The notes beneath the pieces were generated by a model. The model did no database searches. It had not been told where the DNA came from and saw only the letters and a program-made list of their open reading frames with translations. Source: Paraphysomonas bandaiensis (taxonomy: Eukaryota; Chrysophyceae). From it: a stretch of 64,000 nucleotides of DNA. This document shows positions 22,141 through 32,174 of the stretch, piece after piece. The first letter of the stretch is position 1; the number at the start of each line of letters is the position of its first letter. The DNA is taken from the NCBI GenBank assembly GCA_965644295.1, contig CBFFRP010000263.1, forward strand, positions 1 to 64,000, written 5' to 3'. A program made the position numbers and the translations under genes.

Positions 22141-24344
22141 TCATATGGAGACATCCATCCTTGCCACGTCCGAGTTGGCATTCGTCGCACAATGTAACAT
22201 GCAGTTTGATAAGCATCAAACCAGAACGACTTTGGAAGTCCAGATGCCGTCAACATCGTCAGTGTCATCTCCCCAATTGTTCGGAATTTCCTCTCAGACA
22301 CCGCGTTGAGCTCTGGCGTGTCTCGTGTTGTATGTGACACCCGAGTCCCATATCGCTGCAACAGATACTCTCTTATCTGCTGACTAATAAGTTCGGATCC
22401 TCCATCGGCATGATACTCCACTATACGGTTCCACCCCTCGTACTTCACTAAGTGGACCTCGCACAAGTGTCGTAGACATTTGAACACCTCCTCTCCGCTT
22501 CGAGTCCTCAATCCATATTCCCATATCATCTTTGTTGCTAAGTCCGTGAATAGGAGCACGTACTTATACCCTTGTCTGGATTCACAATTCAGGTAGACTG
22601 AGATGTCCGCTGTCACTCGTTCCAGAAACCTGACTGCGCTTAGCTCTTCGTTGTCCCGTGATTTGAACGAATGCCTGGTTATCTTCGCCTTGGCACACCA
22701 TTTACACAGGGGTTTCTTGCAACTCTTCTCCTTTGCCTTCGAAAGGTGATGTCGTTGTAGTCCTGATCCTCTGAATAACATGTGTCGGTGAGCTTCTAAT
22801 AACTTCGATTTCGAGACATGTCCAGTACGCTCATGTAAGCGATCCAACGCATCTTGTCCTGTATTATCCGACAAATTTACCTCCTCCATCTGATTGCACA
22901 TAGACACATTTGGCAGATTTAACACCTCCATCAAGTCCACATACGGCATCCCTCCATGCTCATCGTACTCTCCAGTCAACACCTCGTTTCCAGAGTCCAA
23001 TTCCACGATTTTAGGCTTTCGAAGCAGTTGTAATCCGTATCCCATTGATCTCAGCATTCCTCCTGACACAATGTTCTTCACCGCTTCTTCACTAACTCTG
23101 ATGTCTCTCCATTCCCCGAATGTACCAGTTCCCTGTGTCTCCAATTGAGAACCCTTTCTAGTTAGTTGGATTGCCCCAAACTCAGGAGTAAATGACTCCA
23201 GTGCAATTTTATCCTTTACTATAAACAGTCTTTTACTTGCACAACTGTCCAGATATACACGAGGTTCTTCCGACGTATCCACCGATAGCAAAACCTCTTC
23301 TCCAAACATATTCGCTTCATCATCCGACGACTCTCCGTCGTTGACGTATTTCTTCCATTCTGTCTCGAATTTCCTGTTCGATTTTCGAGGATTCTCATTA
23401 TCCGGGTTTTTTATGTTCTTCCGTTTTTTCGACTTGCACTGTCGGGCTTTATGACTAAAATCTCCACAGATATGACAACCAGTATAATCCTTTGATCCTG
23501 GCTGCTGCACACTCTTCGAAGCCTTTTCCTTTGTCTTCCCTTTTCTTTTGAACTTATCCATTTTTCTTTGTCGTTCCTTAGCATAACAATTCGCTGCTAC
23601 ATGTCCCTTCTTCCGACAAAATGAACAAACCACTGGCTCCTTCGACGCCGTAAAATTGATCTCTTCAGATTTGTCTCCCTTTAGTTTCTTCAGCTGCGTC
23701 ATAGCCTCGTCATACTCTTCACAAGCCTCTTTCACCGAATCAAATGTAGTTGTTGCTTTAGGCATCATCGCTACCGACATCCATAAATCATGTAATTCCT
23801 CTATCTGCAGCGCTGCTTTTATCTTTGCTAATTTACTTGCCTCTGTCTGCGGTTGTCCCAATTTTATGAGCTTCTGGATTATACCGTTCAGTCGATCTAC
23901 CCCAACAGACACCTTTTCCCCCGGCCTTATTTTGAACGAATGGTATTCTGCCGTAGTCTTCTCCAATACAGTCCCAATCTCGCCTCTGAACCTATCAACC
24001 AGTGTCTGAAGGAGCTCACTGGATAACACCTCCTTAGCAGGATCATCAGCAGGTAAAATTGCCTTCCCCTCCAAATATTGATTGGCTACCTCCAACACAT
24101 CAGGGTCATGCTCGCAAGCCTCCCAAATAGTACTAACACAGGTATCATTACGCTCTCTCCATGACTCTAAATTCCTTCCTCCGGCTGGCGGGTCCTCCAA
24201 GCCAAGATGGTTTCGGTTTTTCTTCATTAGATGCATCTTGATTTTTCTCGCTGAATAGTCTGCTTGGTTCTTGTCAAACCGTAGCTTCTTGTCATCTTCC
24301 CCATCCCTACAACTATCACTCGCTACCATAACAGAAGTTGACAT
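22071..24344 (-). CDS. Copia Gag-protease-integrase polyprotein (5' frame)
   Basis: 757 codons. Gag occupies roughly residues 20-220. Two zinc knuckles follow: CSFCRKKGHVAANC (~235) and CHICGDFSHKARQC (~290). The protease motif is LDSCAS (~365), where Gly is usual in place of Cys. The pre-integrase HHCC zinc region is near 505-560 ('LHERTGHVS' and 'CKWCAKAK'). The integrase core has Asp in 'VTADISVYL', Asp in 'YHADGGSEL' and Glu in 'NAVSERKFR'. The frame ends 20-odd residues into the region where the next frame takes over. The first ATG (24344) lies inside the LTR; a second ATG (24329) straddles the LTR border, and either may be used. Confidence 0.9.
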   Translation of the reverse strand: MSTSVMVASDSCRDGEDDKKLRFDKNQADYSARKIKMHLMKKNRNHLGLEDPPAGGRNLESWRERNDTCVSTIWEACEHDPDVLEVANQYLEGKAILPADDPAKEVLSSELLQTLVDRFRGEIGTVLEKTTAEYHSFKIRPGEKVSVGVDRLNGIIQKLIKLGQPQTEASKLAKIKAALQIEELHDLWMSVAMMPKATTTFDSVKEACEEYDEAMTQLKKLKGDKSEEINFTASKEPVVCSFCRKKGHVAANCYAKERQRKMDKFKRKGKTKEKASKSVQQPGSKDYTGCHICGDFSHKARQCKSKKRKNIKNPDNENPRKSNRKFETEWKKYVNDGESSDDEANMFGEEVLLSVDTSEEPRVYLDSCASKRLFIVKDKIALESFTPEFGAIQLTRKGSQLETQGTGTFGEWRDIRVSEEAVKNIVSGGMLRSMGYGLQLLRKPKIVELDSGNEVLTGEYDEHGGMPYVDLMEVLNLPNVSMCNQMEEVNLSDNTGQDALDRLHERTGHVSKSKLLEAHRHMLFRGSGLQRHHLSKAKEKSCKKPLCKWCAKAKITRHSFKSRDNEELSAVRFLERVTADISVYLNCESRQGYKYVLLFTDLATKMIWEYGLRTRSGEEVFKCLRHLCEVHLVKYEGWNRIVEYHADGGSELISQQIREYLLQRYGTRVSHTTRDTPELNAVSERKFRTIGEMTLTMLTASGLPKSFWFDAYQTACYIVRRMPTRTWQGWMSPYECVPGGAFPAYRGYGNGGAKHMC
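24317..24328 (-). other. Putative tRNA primer-binding site of the copia element
   Basis: On the minus strand the sequence directly after the 5' LTR reads TGGTAGCGAGTG. The leading TGG complements the CCA end of a tRNA. The tRNA identity is not determined. The site overlaps the second possible Gag start codon. Confidence 0.6.
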
Positions 24345-24621
24345 TATTTGCTAAGGTTTACTATTCTCAACTGATAAGATGAAATTATAAACATTACATG
24401 ATAAAGAACCTAAGTTGTGTTCGATGTGTTCAACACCATTCATTTACTACTATAGTGTACAAACCACACACTCAGTGATCGTATCCTGTATAGTCATCCA
24501 CTTCTACTTCAGTTTCATACTACATAATATAATGTACTAATTACATATATATCTTTCGATCCTTGCATCTCACATAATACTGCACTCAATTGCAAGTATA
24601 TAGAATCTTCAGATCTCAACA
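24329..24621 (-). repeat. 5' LTR of the copia element
   Basis: 293 bp, identical by eye to 19329-19621 at an offset of exactly 5,000. In transcript direction it begins at 24621 and ends at 24329; the last base is the A of a Gag ATG. Flanked outside by TCTGG (24622-24626). Confidence 0.95.
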
Positions 24622-24626
24622 TCTGG

Positions 24627-24981
24627 CAGAACAGACGATTTGCATCTAACATCACTACTAAAAGAGTGTGAAAGTTCACAACTAATATTATTATTTCAAA
24701 TACAGTTGTTAGAAACTATTCCTAATTCCTAATTACTCTTCAATTCAATGGACATGGTAGTCGCTTTCATCAATTAGGAGGCTAAGTAAACATTAACGAC
24801 ACCACCAAAGCGTTAACATTCCCATACGCCGTATTAATCCTCGTAAAACAAAGTACGACGTAATAGGTTGCGAACTCAATCGACAAAACCGCAACATTCA
24901 CCAAGGTCGACACCATCACAAGTAAGTAAAATGGAAATTGAAAAATCAAAGTTCAATTAGCTAATATCACTATATATTTCA
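24627..24981. other. Intergenic, no gene
   Basis: 355 bp between the copia insertion and the stop codon of the SMYD gene; AT-rich, nothing recognised. Confidence 0.35.
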
Positions 24982-26613
24982 CTAATCACTTGATTCGAGA
25001 AGTGCCTGCAACCTCTGAACAAGAGAATTTTCTAACCCGTACGCAAATACTAAAATCTGGAAATAGAAGATTGGTGAAATTCATGATTTCACGTAAACTT
25101 CACTCTACTTACATCTAAAGCCATCGAATATACGATCCTAACATCTTCTTTCGGTCTTCCTACTTCCGACATTATGTCGCCTAAAAATAATAATAATGAT
25201 AATGTTCGTATGTAAGACAGAATACTACCTAATGTAAATAACTGCAACCCTAACAAAGGGTGTTTGGGGACATCTCTCAGGACAAGGTAGAGAAATCCCA
25301 CTACCTTAAGGCATGCGCTTAATGCACCTTCATAATTACCTAGTTTTCTTGCGTGACAACAACTCACAAATATAAAAAATATGTATACCGGAAAGAAGAT
25401 GGGCAGTCAACAACTGTCCGTGGGCACGGTAGAGCTCAGTGTGAAAAGGTCCACAGAGTTTAGTTAGTAACGATATAGCACCGCTCAATATACCGATCTC
25501 CTCTTGTGGTGTTTGAGCGCCGGATGACTGGTCCAGAAGACAACGAGCGGCTGATACTGATAACGACGAGTTCTCTGCAGTGCATGCCTTCATAGCCTCT
25601 TCTTCATCTATAGGGACCCCCTCCCCCTCATCACTGACAGTGTATCTTAATAAGTGCTCATATGAACCGGTTAATAAAAAAGCTTCTGGAAATTTCGATA
25701 TCCGCATAACAGATCCGTTACATCGATCACACATACAGGAGAAGCCGTAGACAGATGATAGCTTATCCTGACGTCCAGCAGTTGGCTCTGCAAGATCCAC
25801 ATATGAATGAGTTAACTCTTCACCGGCTGTAATATCTCTCACTGCGATAACCTGTAGGCGCACTGGTCTTCCTTGTGATATAACGTACCGGAGAAGGCAT
25901 GTCGGCTGACAAGAATGATTGAGTAGAGCGACTGCAGGATACACTCCAGCGCCCACACACTGCATCAGATCGTCCACTATACCAAAATTATTACATCGAA
26001 ATTTTAGTAATAAATTTCGCATATTTTTTTTATTGTCTTCACTTCGAATATTTTTTTTTGTACTTTCACTTTGTTTATTTTTTTTACTGTCATTATTGGG
26101 AGCTATTTGCTGTATGATATTCACTATGCCATCCGCCTCGTCTACAGCCCTCTGTGTGTCTCCAGATATACACAGGCCGTCTATATGATTCGTGCCACAA
26201 GATATACTACTATCTTGATTGTAAGTACACTCTGCTTTCGACTGCTTTAAAACACGATTTGTTCTTAATAATAAACACACATCCTGTCCAATAGATTCGT
26301 TCAGATTCACTGTTCTCGTCACTGATTTGCATTCGCCTCTATGCTGCTGCCAGTCATTCTTTTGACATACGGAATTACAGTATCTCACCACACCACATTG
26401 TGAACACATCATAAGATTCTCATCTTTATAAAAACAATATGAACATCGAGAAAATACACTGTAGTTTAAGAGTTTTTGAGAAAATGGCATATTTTCCATA
26501 ACAACATCGCCTGCAGTGATATTTCTAGTAGAGAAAATACCCCTTACATTGAGACTATTGGGTTTAACCTCAAGATTAATATGATCCGTGCAGCAGACCC
26601 CAGAGCTAGTCAT
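24982..26613 (-). CDS. SMYD-family SET/MYND lysine methyltransferase-like protein
   Basis: Exons 26613-25389, 25339-25229, 25180-25113 and 25056-24982; 1,479 nt, 492 residues, with 49-56-nt introns. The SET N-terminal lobe begins 'VRGIFSTRNITAGDVVM'. The MYND zinc finger spans 'CSYCFYKDENLMMCSQC' and 'YCNSVCQKNDWQQHRGEC'. The SET core carries 'LLNHSCQPTC' and 'GEELTHSYVD'. The post-SET zinc site is CMCDRC. The C-terminal helical TPR-like domain ends 'LVQRLQALLESS'. The region between MYND and SET holds a polar Lys/Asn/Ser-rich insertion of ~70 residues. Proteins of this family methylate histone and non-histone lysines. The upstream frame stays open through the ATAC microsatellite, but the ATG at 26613, just before the SET lobe, is the best start. 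Confidence 0.85.
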
Positions 26614-26729
26614 TGTATACCTGTAATGATCAAAAAGACCCGCTTGTGGACTGGACAGATTCAATTGTAATGGAACAAGCAAATCCAGCCATACCCACAC
26701 CTGCCACATACTCGACTGTAGGAAGAGAG

Positions 26730-26992
26730 TACATACATACATACATACATACATACATACATACATACATACATACATACATACATACATACATACATAC
26801 ATACATACATACATACATACATACATACATACATACATACATACATACATACATACATACATACATACATACATACATACATACATACATACATACATAC
26901 ATACATACATACATACATACATACATACATACATACATACATACATACATACATACATACATACATACATACATACATACATACATACATAC
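26730..26992 (+). repeat. ATAC microsatellite, about 65 units
   Basis: Perfect tetranucleotide array of about 263 bp between the divergent SMYD (-) and M14 peptidase (+) genes; it ends 33 bp before the M14 start codon. It is open in all six frames, so the long frames reported there are not genes. Confidence 0.98.
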
Positions 26993-27024
26993 GATTGGCT
27001 AGTATTCGTATTCTATTAAACATC

Positions 27025-27936
27025 ATGATAGGCACACCTGGAGTAAAGTGGGGCGACGCAGAGAAAGCCCAGTGGCTCTCTCAGCAATCAGTGAAGCGTT
27101 CCTATCAAGATGAGGTGTTAAGTAAACTCGAGCCGTTAAGAGATCATTTCGATATCGAGCAGTACGGCAGTCTGTCATACGACACAGAGAAGTACCCTTT
27201 ATATGCTGTGAAGACAAGGAACTGGACTGCTGATCGTCCAACTGTATTAGTCACAGGGGGTGTGCATGGCTATGAGACCAGTGGAGTGCAGGGTGCTGTT
27301 CGGTTCCTTCAGACCAGTGCACTGCAATACAGCGATAGGTTTAATATAGTTGTTGCGCCTTGTGTAAGCCCTTGGGGATATGAAACTATTAACCGATGGA
27401 ATCCTCTTGCAATTGATCCTAATAGATCTTTTATTGGCGAAGGGGGGACCGAAGAATCATCAGCTTTGATACGCTATGTGGCCACCCTCAGGACGAATCC
27501 TGTTGTCAATATTATCGCTCATTTTGATCTTCATGAGACAACAGACACAGACAACACCACATTTCGTCCTGCTCGTGCCGCAAGGGATGCTATTGAAATA
27601 ACTTGCTGGAATATTCCTGACGGCTTCTACACTGTGGGTAACAGTGAAAATCCGCAGCCGGAATTTCAGAAAGCCGTTATTGAAGGCGTTTCGAAAGTGA
27701 CACATGTTGCTGAGGCAGATGAAGACGGACGACTAATCGGCGAAAAGATTCAACAGTTTGGTGTCATTAACTACCCCTGCAGAGAGTTGGGCTTGTGCAT
27801 GAGCCTGACTGGAGCCCAGTATGTTACTACAACTGAAGTTTACCCAGACAGCCCACGTGTAACTGACGAGATATGTGCGGAGGCGCAAGTTGCCGTTATT
27901 ACCAGCGGATTGGATTTTATTCTCCGCAAAGGCTAA
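27025..27936 (+). CDS. M14-family zinc carboxypeptidase-like protein
   Basis: Single exon, 303 residues. The zinc site is 'GGVHGYETSG' (HxxE, ~residues 75-80) with the third ligand in 'IAHFDLHETTD' (~residue 172). 'NRWNPLAIDPNR' carries the Asn-Arg substrate-binding pair. A late Glu in 'TTTEVYPDSP' (~residue 275) is in the position of the catalytic glutamate. The pattern fits the small single-domain M14 peptidases related to succinylglutamate desuccinylase/aspartoacylase rather than secreted pancreatic-type enzymes. There is no signal peptide, so it is probably cytosolic. An earlier non-ATG start inside the microsatellite flank is unlikely. Confidence 0.8.
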   Translation: MIGTPGVKWGDAEKAQWLSQQSVKRSYQDEVLSKLEPLRDHFDIEQYGSLSYDTEKYPLYAVKTRNWTADRPTVLVTGGVHGYETSGVQGAVRFLQTSALQYSDRFNIVVAPCVSPWGYETINRWNPLAIDPNRSFIGEGGTEESSALIRYVATLRTNPVVNIIAHFDLHETTDTDNTTFRPARAARDAIEITCWNIPDGFYTVGNSENPQPEFQKAVIEGVSKVTHVAEADEDGRLIGEKIQQFGVINYPCRELGLCMSLTGAQYVTTTEVYPDSPRVTDEICAEAQVAVITSGLDFILRKG

Positions 27937-28823
27937 GCAGCAGACTGTTGTTTTTATTACCAAGTGATTTTTACTTTTGGTTTTTGCGACGCCCCTACTT
28001 GTGAGTAGCACTGAAGGTGTTATTAAATAAATTTGACGAGTATGTTGTTTATTTCTCTTGCGTTAGAATATACAGCAGCATGTGTTCTACTATCCCTTGT
28101 GAATCTACTGTCAGCGAAAAGATATGTGTTCTGTCAAGGATTTCAATATATTGTATAGAGTTCAATATACTGTTCACTAGCCCTGGTATAGAGCATAGAG
28201 CCTACGATTACTCTGCAATGAGCGACTAGTTATTGTTTTAAGCCAGCAGTACACCACAGATCGTTAATCCGCTGCAAAAGTATATTGACGCTTTCCCAAA
28301 CATTGTTCTTATTAATAATTTATTCCTTACCGACAGTTTTGTATTTTTATAAATTATAAACTAAGAAAAGGAAATTATCCTTAGTCGACTACAGACTACG
28401 GAATTGAATTAAAAATTACTTCCTGTCAATGTAATTCATATCAGAGATGAGAATGCATAGTATTGAGCTAAAGCCTATTGTTGCGTTATCTACTTATCTG
28501 AAATTGCGTTGCTATGGAAGAACTATAGTTCAGCAAGTGGAAATTATTGTTATGATACATGATACCTGTACACAAATGTCCTTGCATCTGATTTTAAGAA
28601 TAATGTCATGTTAATTAGATCTACTGACGCGTCTTGAGTTCTATTTAAGGAACACTAGTAAAGGTATACTATTTAAAAAAATAGTGCAATGCTTAAAAAA
28701 GTAGGTATTGTACAGAAGGTATGATTACATTGATATATAATGAGCTATCCACAAAAACTAGTAAAATATCAAGGAAGTTGAAACACTATGACTTCTCGGC
28801 AAGCTGCTACTAACTAGATAAAT
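27937..28823. other. Convergent intergenic region, no gene
   Basis: About 890 bp between the stop codons of the M14 and TPR genes. An AATAAA signal follows the M14 gene at about 28026. Nothing else recognised. Confidence 0.4.
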
Positions 28824-29741
28824 TTACATATCCCATAACTTGTGCTTATCTCTGGAGAGGATCGGATGAAGCGAAGATTCGTTTGAGCTACTATCAGACA
28901 AAGAGCCGGCTGAAGGTGATCCTCCCCTCGAACTACTGTGTTTCTTCTTTTTCTTTTTTTCTTTTTTATGCTTGTCGCTATGATGTTTCCGCTTCTTCTC
29001 TTTCTTGTGATGTTTTCGTTTCTTCTTGGCAATTTCGTCCTCAACATCGTCATGGGAAATACTGCGTTTATCTTCGTAGTTAAGGGTTTGTGTATTCGCG
29101 GGAGTACTTTCTCTCACAGGTTTGGCAACAGAAGCAGAAAAGGCCTTTTCCGATACCACTCCAGCCTTCTTTTTGGTTTGCTCTAAGTAATTTTTACAGT
29201 TAGGAACATCGGGGTCTAAGCTCAGAGCGCGTTCAAATTGGGTGATGGCTGTATTAAGGTTGCCAAGGTTGGCATTGCAAGCACCGATGGCAACAAGAGC
29301 CTCCACATTATCCGGAGCATACTCTAATGCCTTAGAGAGAACCTCCAGTGCCTGTGTCTCAAGATCCCGTCTACACAACTCAACACCTTTCCTAGTAAGT
29401 GCAACTGATAGAGCCCATTTTCTATCTGCATTAACAGTGTTATGATCCCACGTAACGTCCTGCTGTCCATATAGGCAGCTGTGATATGCTTTCAGTCCAT
29501 AAGCATCAGACATCAGTTCATAACTGCCGGGATTATAAAACACTGAATCACTGCATAGAGTAGTGATGTATGAATCAGTTATATAAGAGTCTGATTGAAG
29601 AGGTGGCATCCATGCAAATCCATATGTATCAACCTCCTCTGTATACTGCGGCTGTGTAGAGGATCTACTGCCATCAGATGACTTCAATCTAGATGCAAGT
29701 GCATTTAAATTATCATCCAGTAAAGAGTTTATGCTTATCAT
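28824..29741 (-). CDS. TPR protein with Lys/Ser-rich tail, TTC14-like
   Basis: Single exon, 305 residues. Residues ~120-200 form at least two tetratricopeptide repeats ('ALEVLSKALEYAPDNVEALV' and 'AITQFERALSLDPDVPN'). The C-terminal ~90 residues are strongly basic (runs such as KKKRKHHKKEKKRKHH), then Ser-rich. TPR followed by a KRK-rich tail is the layout of TTC14, a nuclear protein linked to RNA processing, but the S1 RNA-binding domain of that family is not visible. The name is therefore tentative. It diverges from adenylate kinase with 307 bp between start codons. Confidence 0.6.
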   Translation of the reverse strand: MISINSLLDDNLNALASRLKSSDGSRSSTQPQYTEEVDTYGFAWMPPLQSDSYITDSYITTLCSDSVFYNPGSYELMSDAYGLKAYHSCLYGQQDVTWDHNTVNADRKWALSVALTRKGVELCRRDLETQALEVLSKALEYAPDNVEALVAIGACNANLGNLNTAITQFERALSLDPDVPNCKNYLEQTKKKAGVVSEKAFSASVAKPVRESTPANTQTLNYEDKRSISHDDVEDEIAKKKRKHHKKEKKRKHHSDKHKKEKKKKKKHSSSRGGSPSAGSLSDSSSNESSLHPILSRDKHKLWDM

Positions 29742-30048
29742 TGCATATATTTATATATACGTGTCGATATGATATGAGACCATCTCCATTAAGCACATGA
29801 GATGCTTCCATACACAATATACAGCAATATGATGTCATTTATATTCATGGAAAACCACTATTTTCTGCGCAGATGTATAAATATCCCTAGTTTATGCTTA
29901 CTTGGAGTGAAATATCCTATTATTGTATAGTGGAGGTATGGTTATGTGGTTATGTTGCTTATCGCTCCCACTGCACTCAATATGCACTCATTCAAACGCA
30001 TACCCAACACACTTATATACACCATAAGTGGATTCTACTGAAATAAAA
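29742..30048. promoter_or_regulatory. Divergent promoter region, TPR gene / adenylate kinase
   Basis: 307 bp separate two head-to-head start codons. A TATATATATA-like stretch lies at 29747-29760 on the TPR side. No defined element can be proven. Confidence 0.4.
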
Positions 30049-30844
30049 ATGATTGCATCATCTTTCCGTGTCACAACTAGACGTTACTTTGCATCTCAGG
30101 CCAGTAAATGCTCCAATGTTATAATAATGGGGCCTCCAGGTACACCCAACCATACTCTACATGATGTTATGAACCATCCATTGCAGGTGGAGGTAAAGGG
30201 ACGATATCAAACAAGATGGTAAAGGACTTTAGTTTCGACCATATCTCTACTGGCGATCTTCTCAGGGCTCACATCAGGTACAGTTGTATTAGATACGTGA
30301 TTTTCTAGTAGTTAATCACTCTATAAGGGATGGTACTGAACTAGGACAGAAAGTCAAAGGTATTATGGATAAAGGAGGATTGGTGACTGATGAAGTGGTT
30401 CTGGAACTGTTACTTGATCAATCGAAGAAGTCGTCTGGAAATATTTTGCTTGATGGATTCCCGAGGACAATCGCACAGGCAAAGCTTCTATCTGATAGCC
30501 CTATAAAGATTGCAGCGGTGATCGTACTAGATATACCCCACCATGTTATTGTTGACCGTATATCTAAACGTTGGGTGCACCCTGCAAGTGGTCGAACTTA
30601 TGCCTACGACTACAACCCACCCAAGGTACACGGCCTGGATGACGTCACCCAAGAGCCCCTTGTGCAGAGATCTGATGACACTCCTGAGGCGGTTAAAGAG
30701 CGTCTCGATAAATACGAGGAGGTTACATCACCGCTAGTCGAGTTCTATAAAAAGCAAGGAATTGCACAAGTGTTCAGTGGAACTGAGTCTAATGTCATTT
30801 ACCCTCATGTCAAACAGTTTTGCATTGATAACTTAAAGCTATAG
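30049..30844 (+). CDS. AK3: Mitochondrial GTP:AMP phosphotransferase / adenylate kinase 3
   Basis: Exons 30049-30139, 30187-30277 and 30328-30844; 699 nt, 232 residues. The N-terminus is basic and Ser/Arg-rich (MIASSFRVTTRRYF), a mitochondrial presequence. The P-loop GPPGGGKGT is completed across intron 1. 'STGDLLRAHI', 'LLDGFPRT', 'RWVHPASGRTY' and 'PLVQRSDDTPEAVKERL' are the NMP-binding, core and LID segments of a long-form adenylate kinase. The LID lacks the four zinc cysteines and reads HPASGR...NPPKV, as in AK3. It converts NTP plus AMP to NDP plus ADP in the matrix. Confidence 0.92.
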
Positions 30845-32174
30845 TATATGTCATATCTCGTGAAGATTATGATGTCAAGGTACTCTCCACAATATAAATG
30901 TTGTCTTAGTATGCGAAAAGTACGACATTACGCTTGAACCGATATCCAGAGTCCGTTGTAAGCATTATTTAGTACGTGGTTAAAAGTAAAAATGATATAG
31001 TTTTACGCTTGTAAAAGTCAAGACTTAGTACAAACTGTGAGCAGCAGAGAAGAATTGTAATGTTTTACCAAAGTGCTTATCTCTAGCCTATGTCAACATT
31101 GTTGCAGTAGTCATTGTCGCATCAGCGCTTACCACTTGATATTAATATTTACTGTCGTCTACTTTATTGTGGATGACAAAAATAAAATAATTCTCTATCA
31201 TTCTGTAGATTGTCAGAAAGAGAAATGACAGATTCAATGCGTACTCCTTTAGTTACAATAGTTTCAGTTTTCAATATCGTAGAATAGAGTATTAGCCTGT
31301 TATCCATATAACATATGCACTTGCGCCAATTGCAATACAACATATTATATGTGTTCCTACCCCTGACATGTGTATTACCAGTACAAATCTTATAACATAT
31401 AGTATATACATTGTATTCTTTAATATTTCTCTCCCGTATCATGAAGCAGATGGCTTCTGTATCAATGGCCACAGCATAAGAGCTATATGTGCAGCATGCT
31501 CGTCTATAGTTACAGTCTCTGCTTGCACATCAACCCAAAATACCCCTTCCTATATGCAGATATCAATATCTCATCTCTGGTAGTGACAGAGAGGCATTGT
31601 GACAGTGATTAAGATGCAGACATAACGATATGGACACCATATACAGTATATACTGCTGCGCATATACAGTATACTGGACATATGAGGGCCGTGTAACTTG
31701 ACAGGTGCATACAGGTACATGTCTAGATGTGCTGCATGCACAGCAGTGGTGTATATACACATACACTCTAATGATGTGTTCCGATTATGTTAAACCTCCA
31801 GAGGATACTCCTCTCCTCACATGTGCAGTATGCATCTTGACGCAGAGGGTTCATCTTGCACTGTAGATTTAGCCTAAAAGCTGTGGACAATATTCCGGAT
31901 ATCTAGATAACAGTAATTCGGATTGATTTAAAAATGCGAAAATACCCTATTTTTAGCCATTTCTCTAAAAATAGGTTAATATCAGTGTTATATACAGAGG
32001 ATGGCAATACGCTGCGGGGGCTACTCCATGCACACCGCAGACACACATATCAGCCATACCATACTGTCAGGAACCAGATTATGCATCCACTCGTTGAGGA
32101 TTCAATGAAATAGACTTGCCTTACATTCAACTCACTCAACTGAGCAAACAATCGTTACTTTACTAGTAAATTAC
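30845..32174. other. Intergenic, no gene
   Basis: About 1.3 kb. A 10-bp-arm hairpin (ctatttttag/ctaaaaatag) lies at about 31947-31975. Short frames on both strands show no domain. The right end is the promoter side of the sulfotransferase gene. Confidence 0.4.

Larger units (their letters stand above)
19329..24621 (-). mobile_element. Nearly intact Ty1/copia LTR retrotransposon
   Basis: 5,293 bp, transcribed on the minus strand. Two 293-bp LTRs, which I read as identical, begin TGTTGAGATC and end CTTCTGTTA. They are flanked by the 5-bp duplication TCTGG (19324-19328 and 24622-24626). A polypurine tract abuts the 3' LTR and a primer-binding-like TGGTAGCG abuts the 5' LTR. Domain order Gag, protease, integrase, reverse transcriptase, RNase H defines copia. 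Coding is split into two overlapping frames near 22130. LTR identity implies very recent insertion. Confidence 0.95.
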
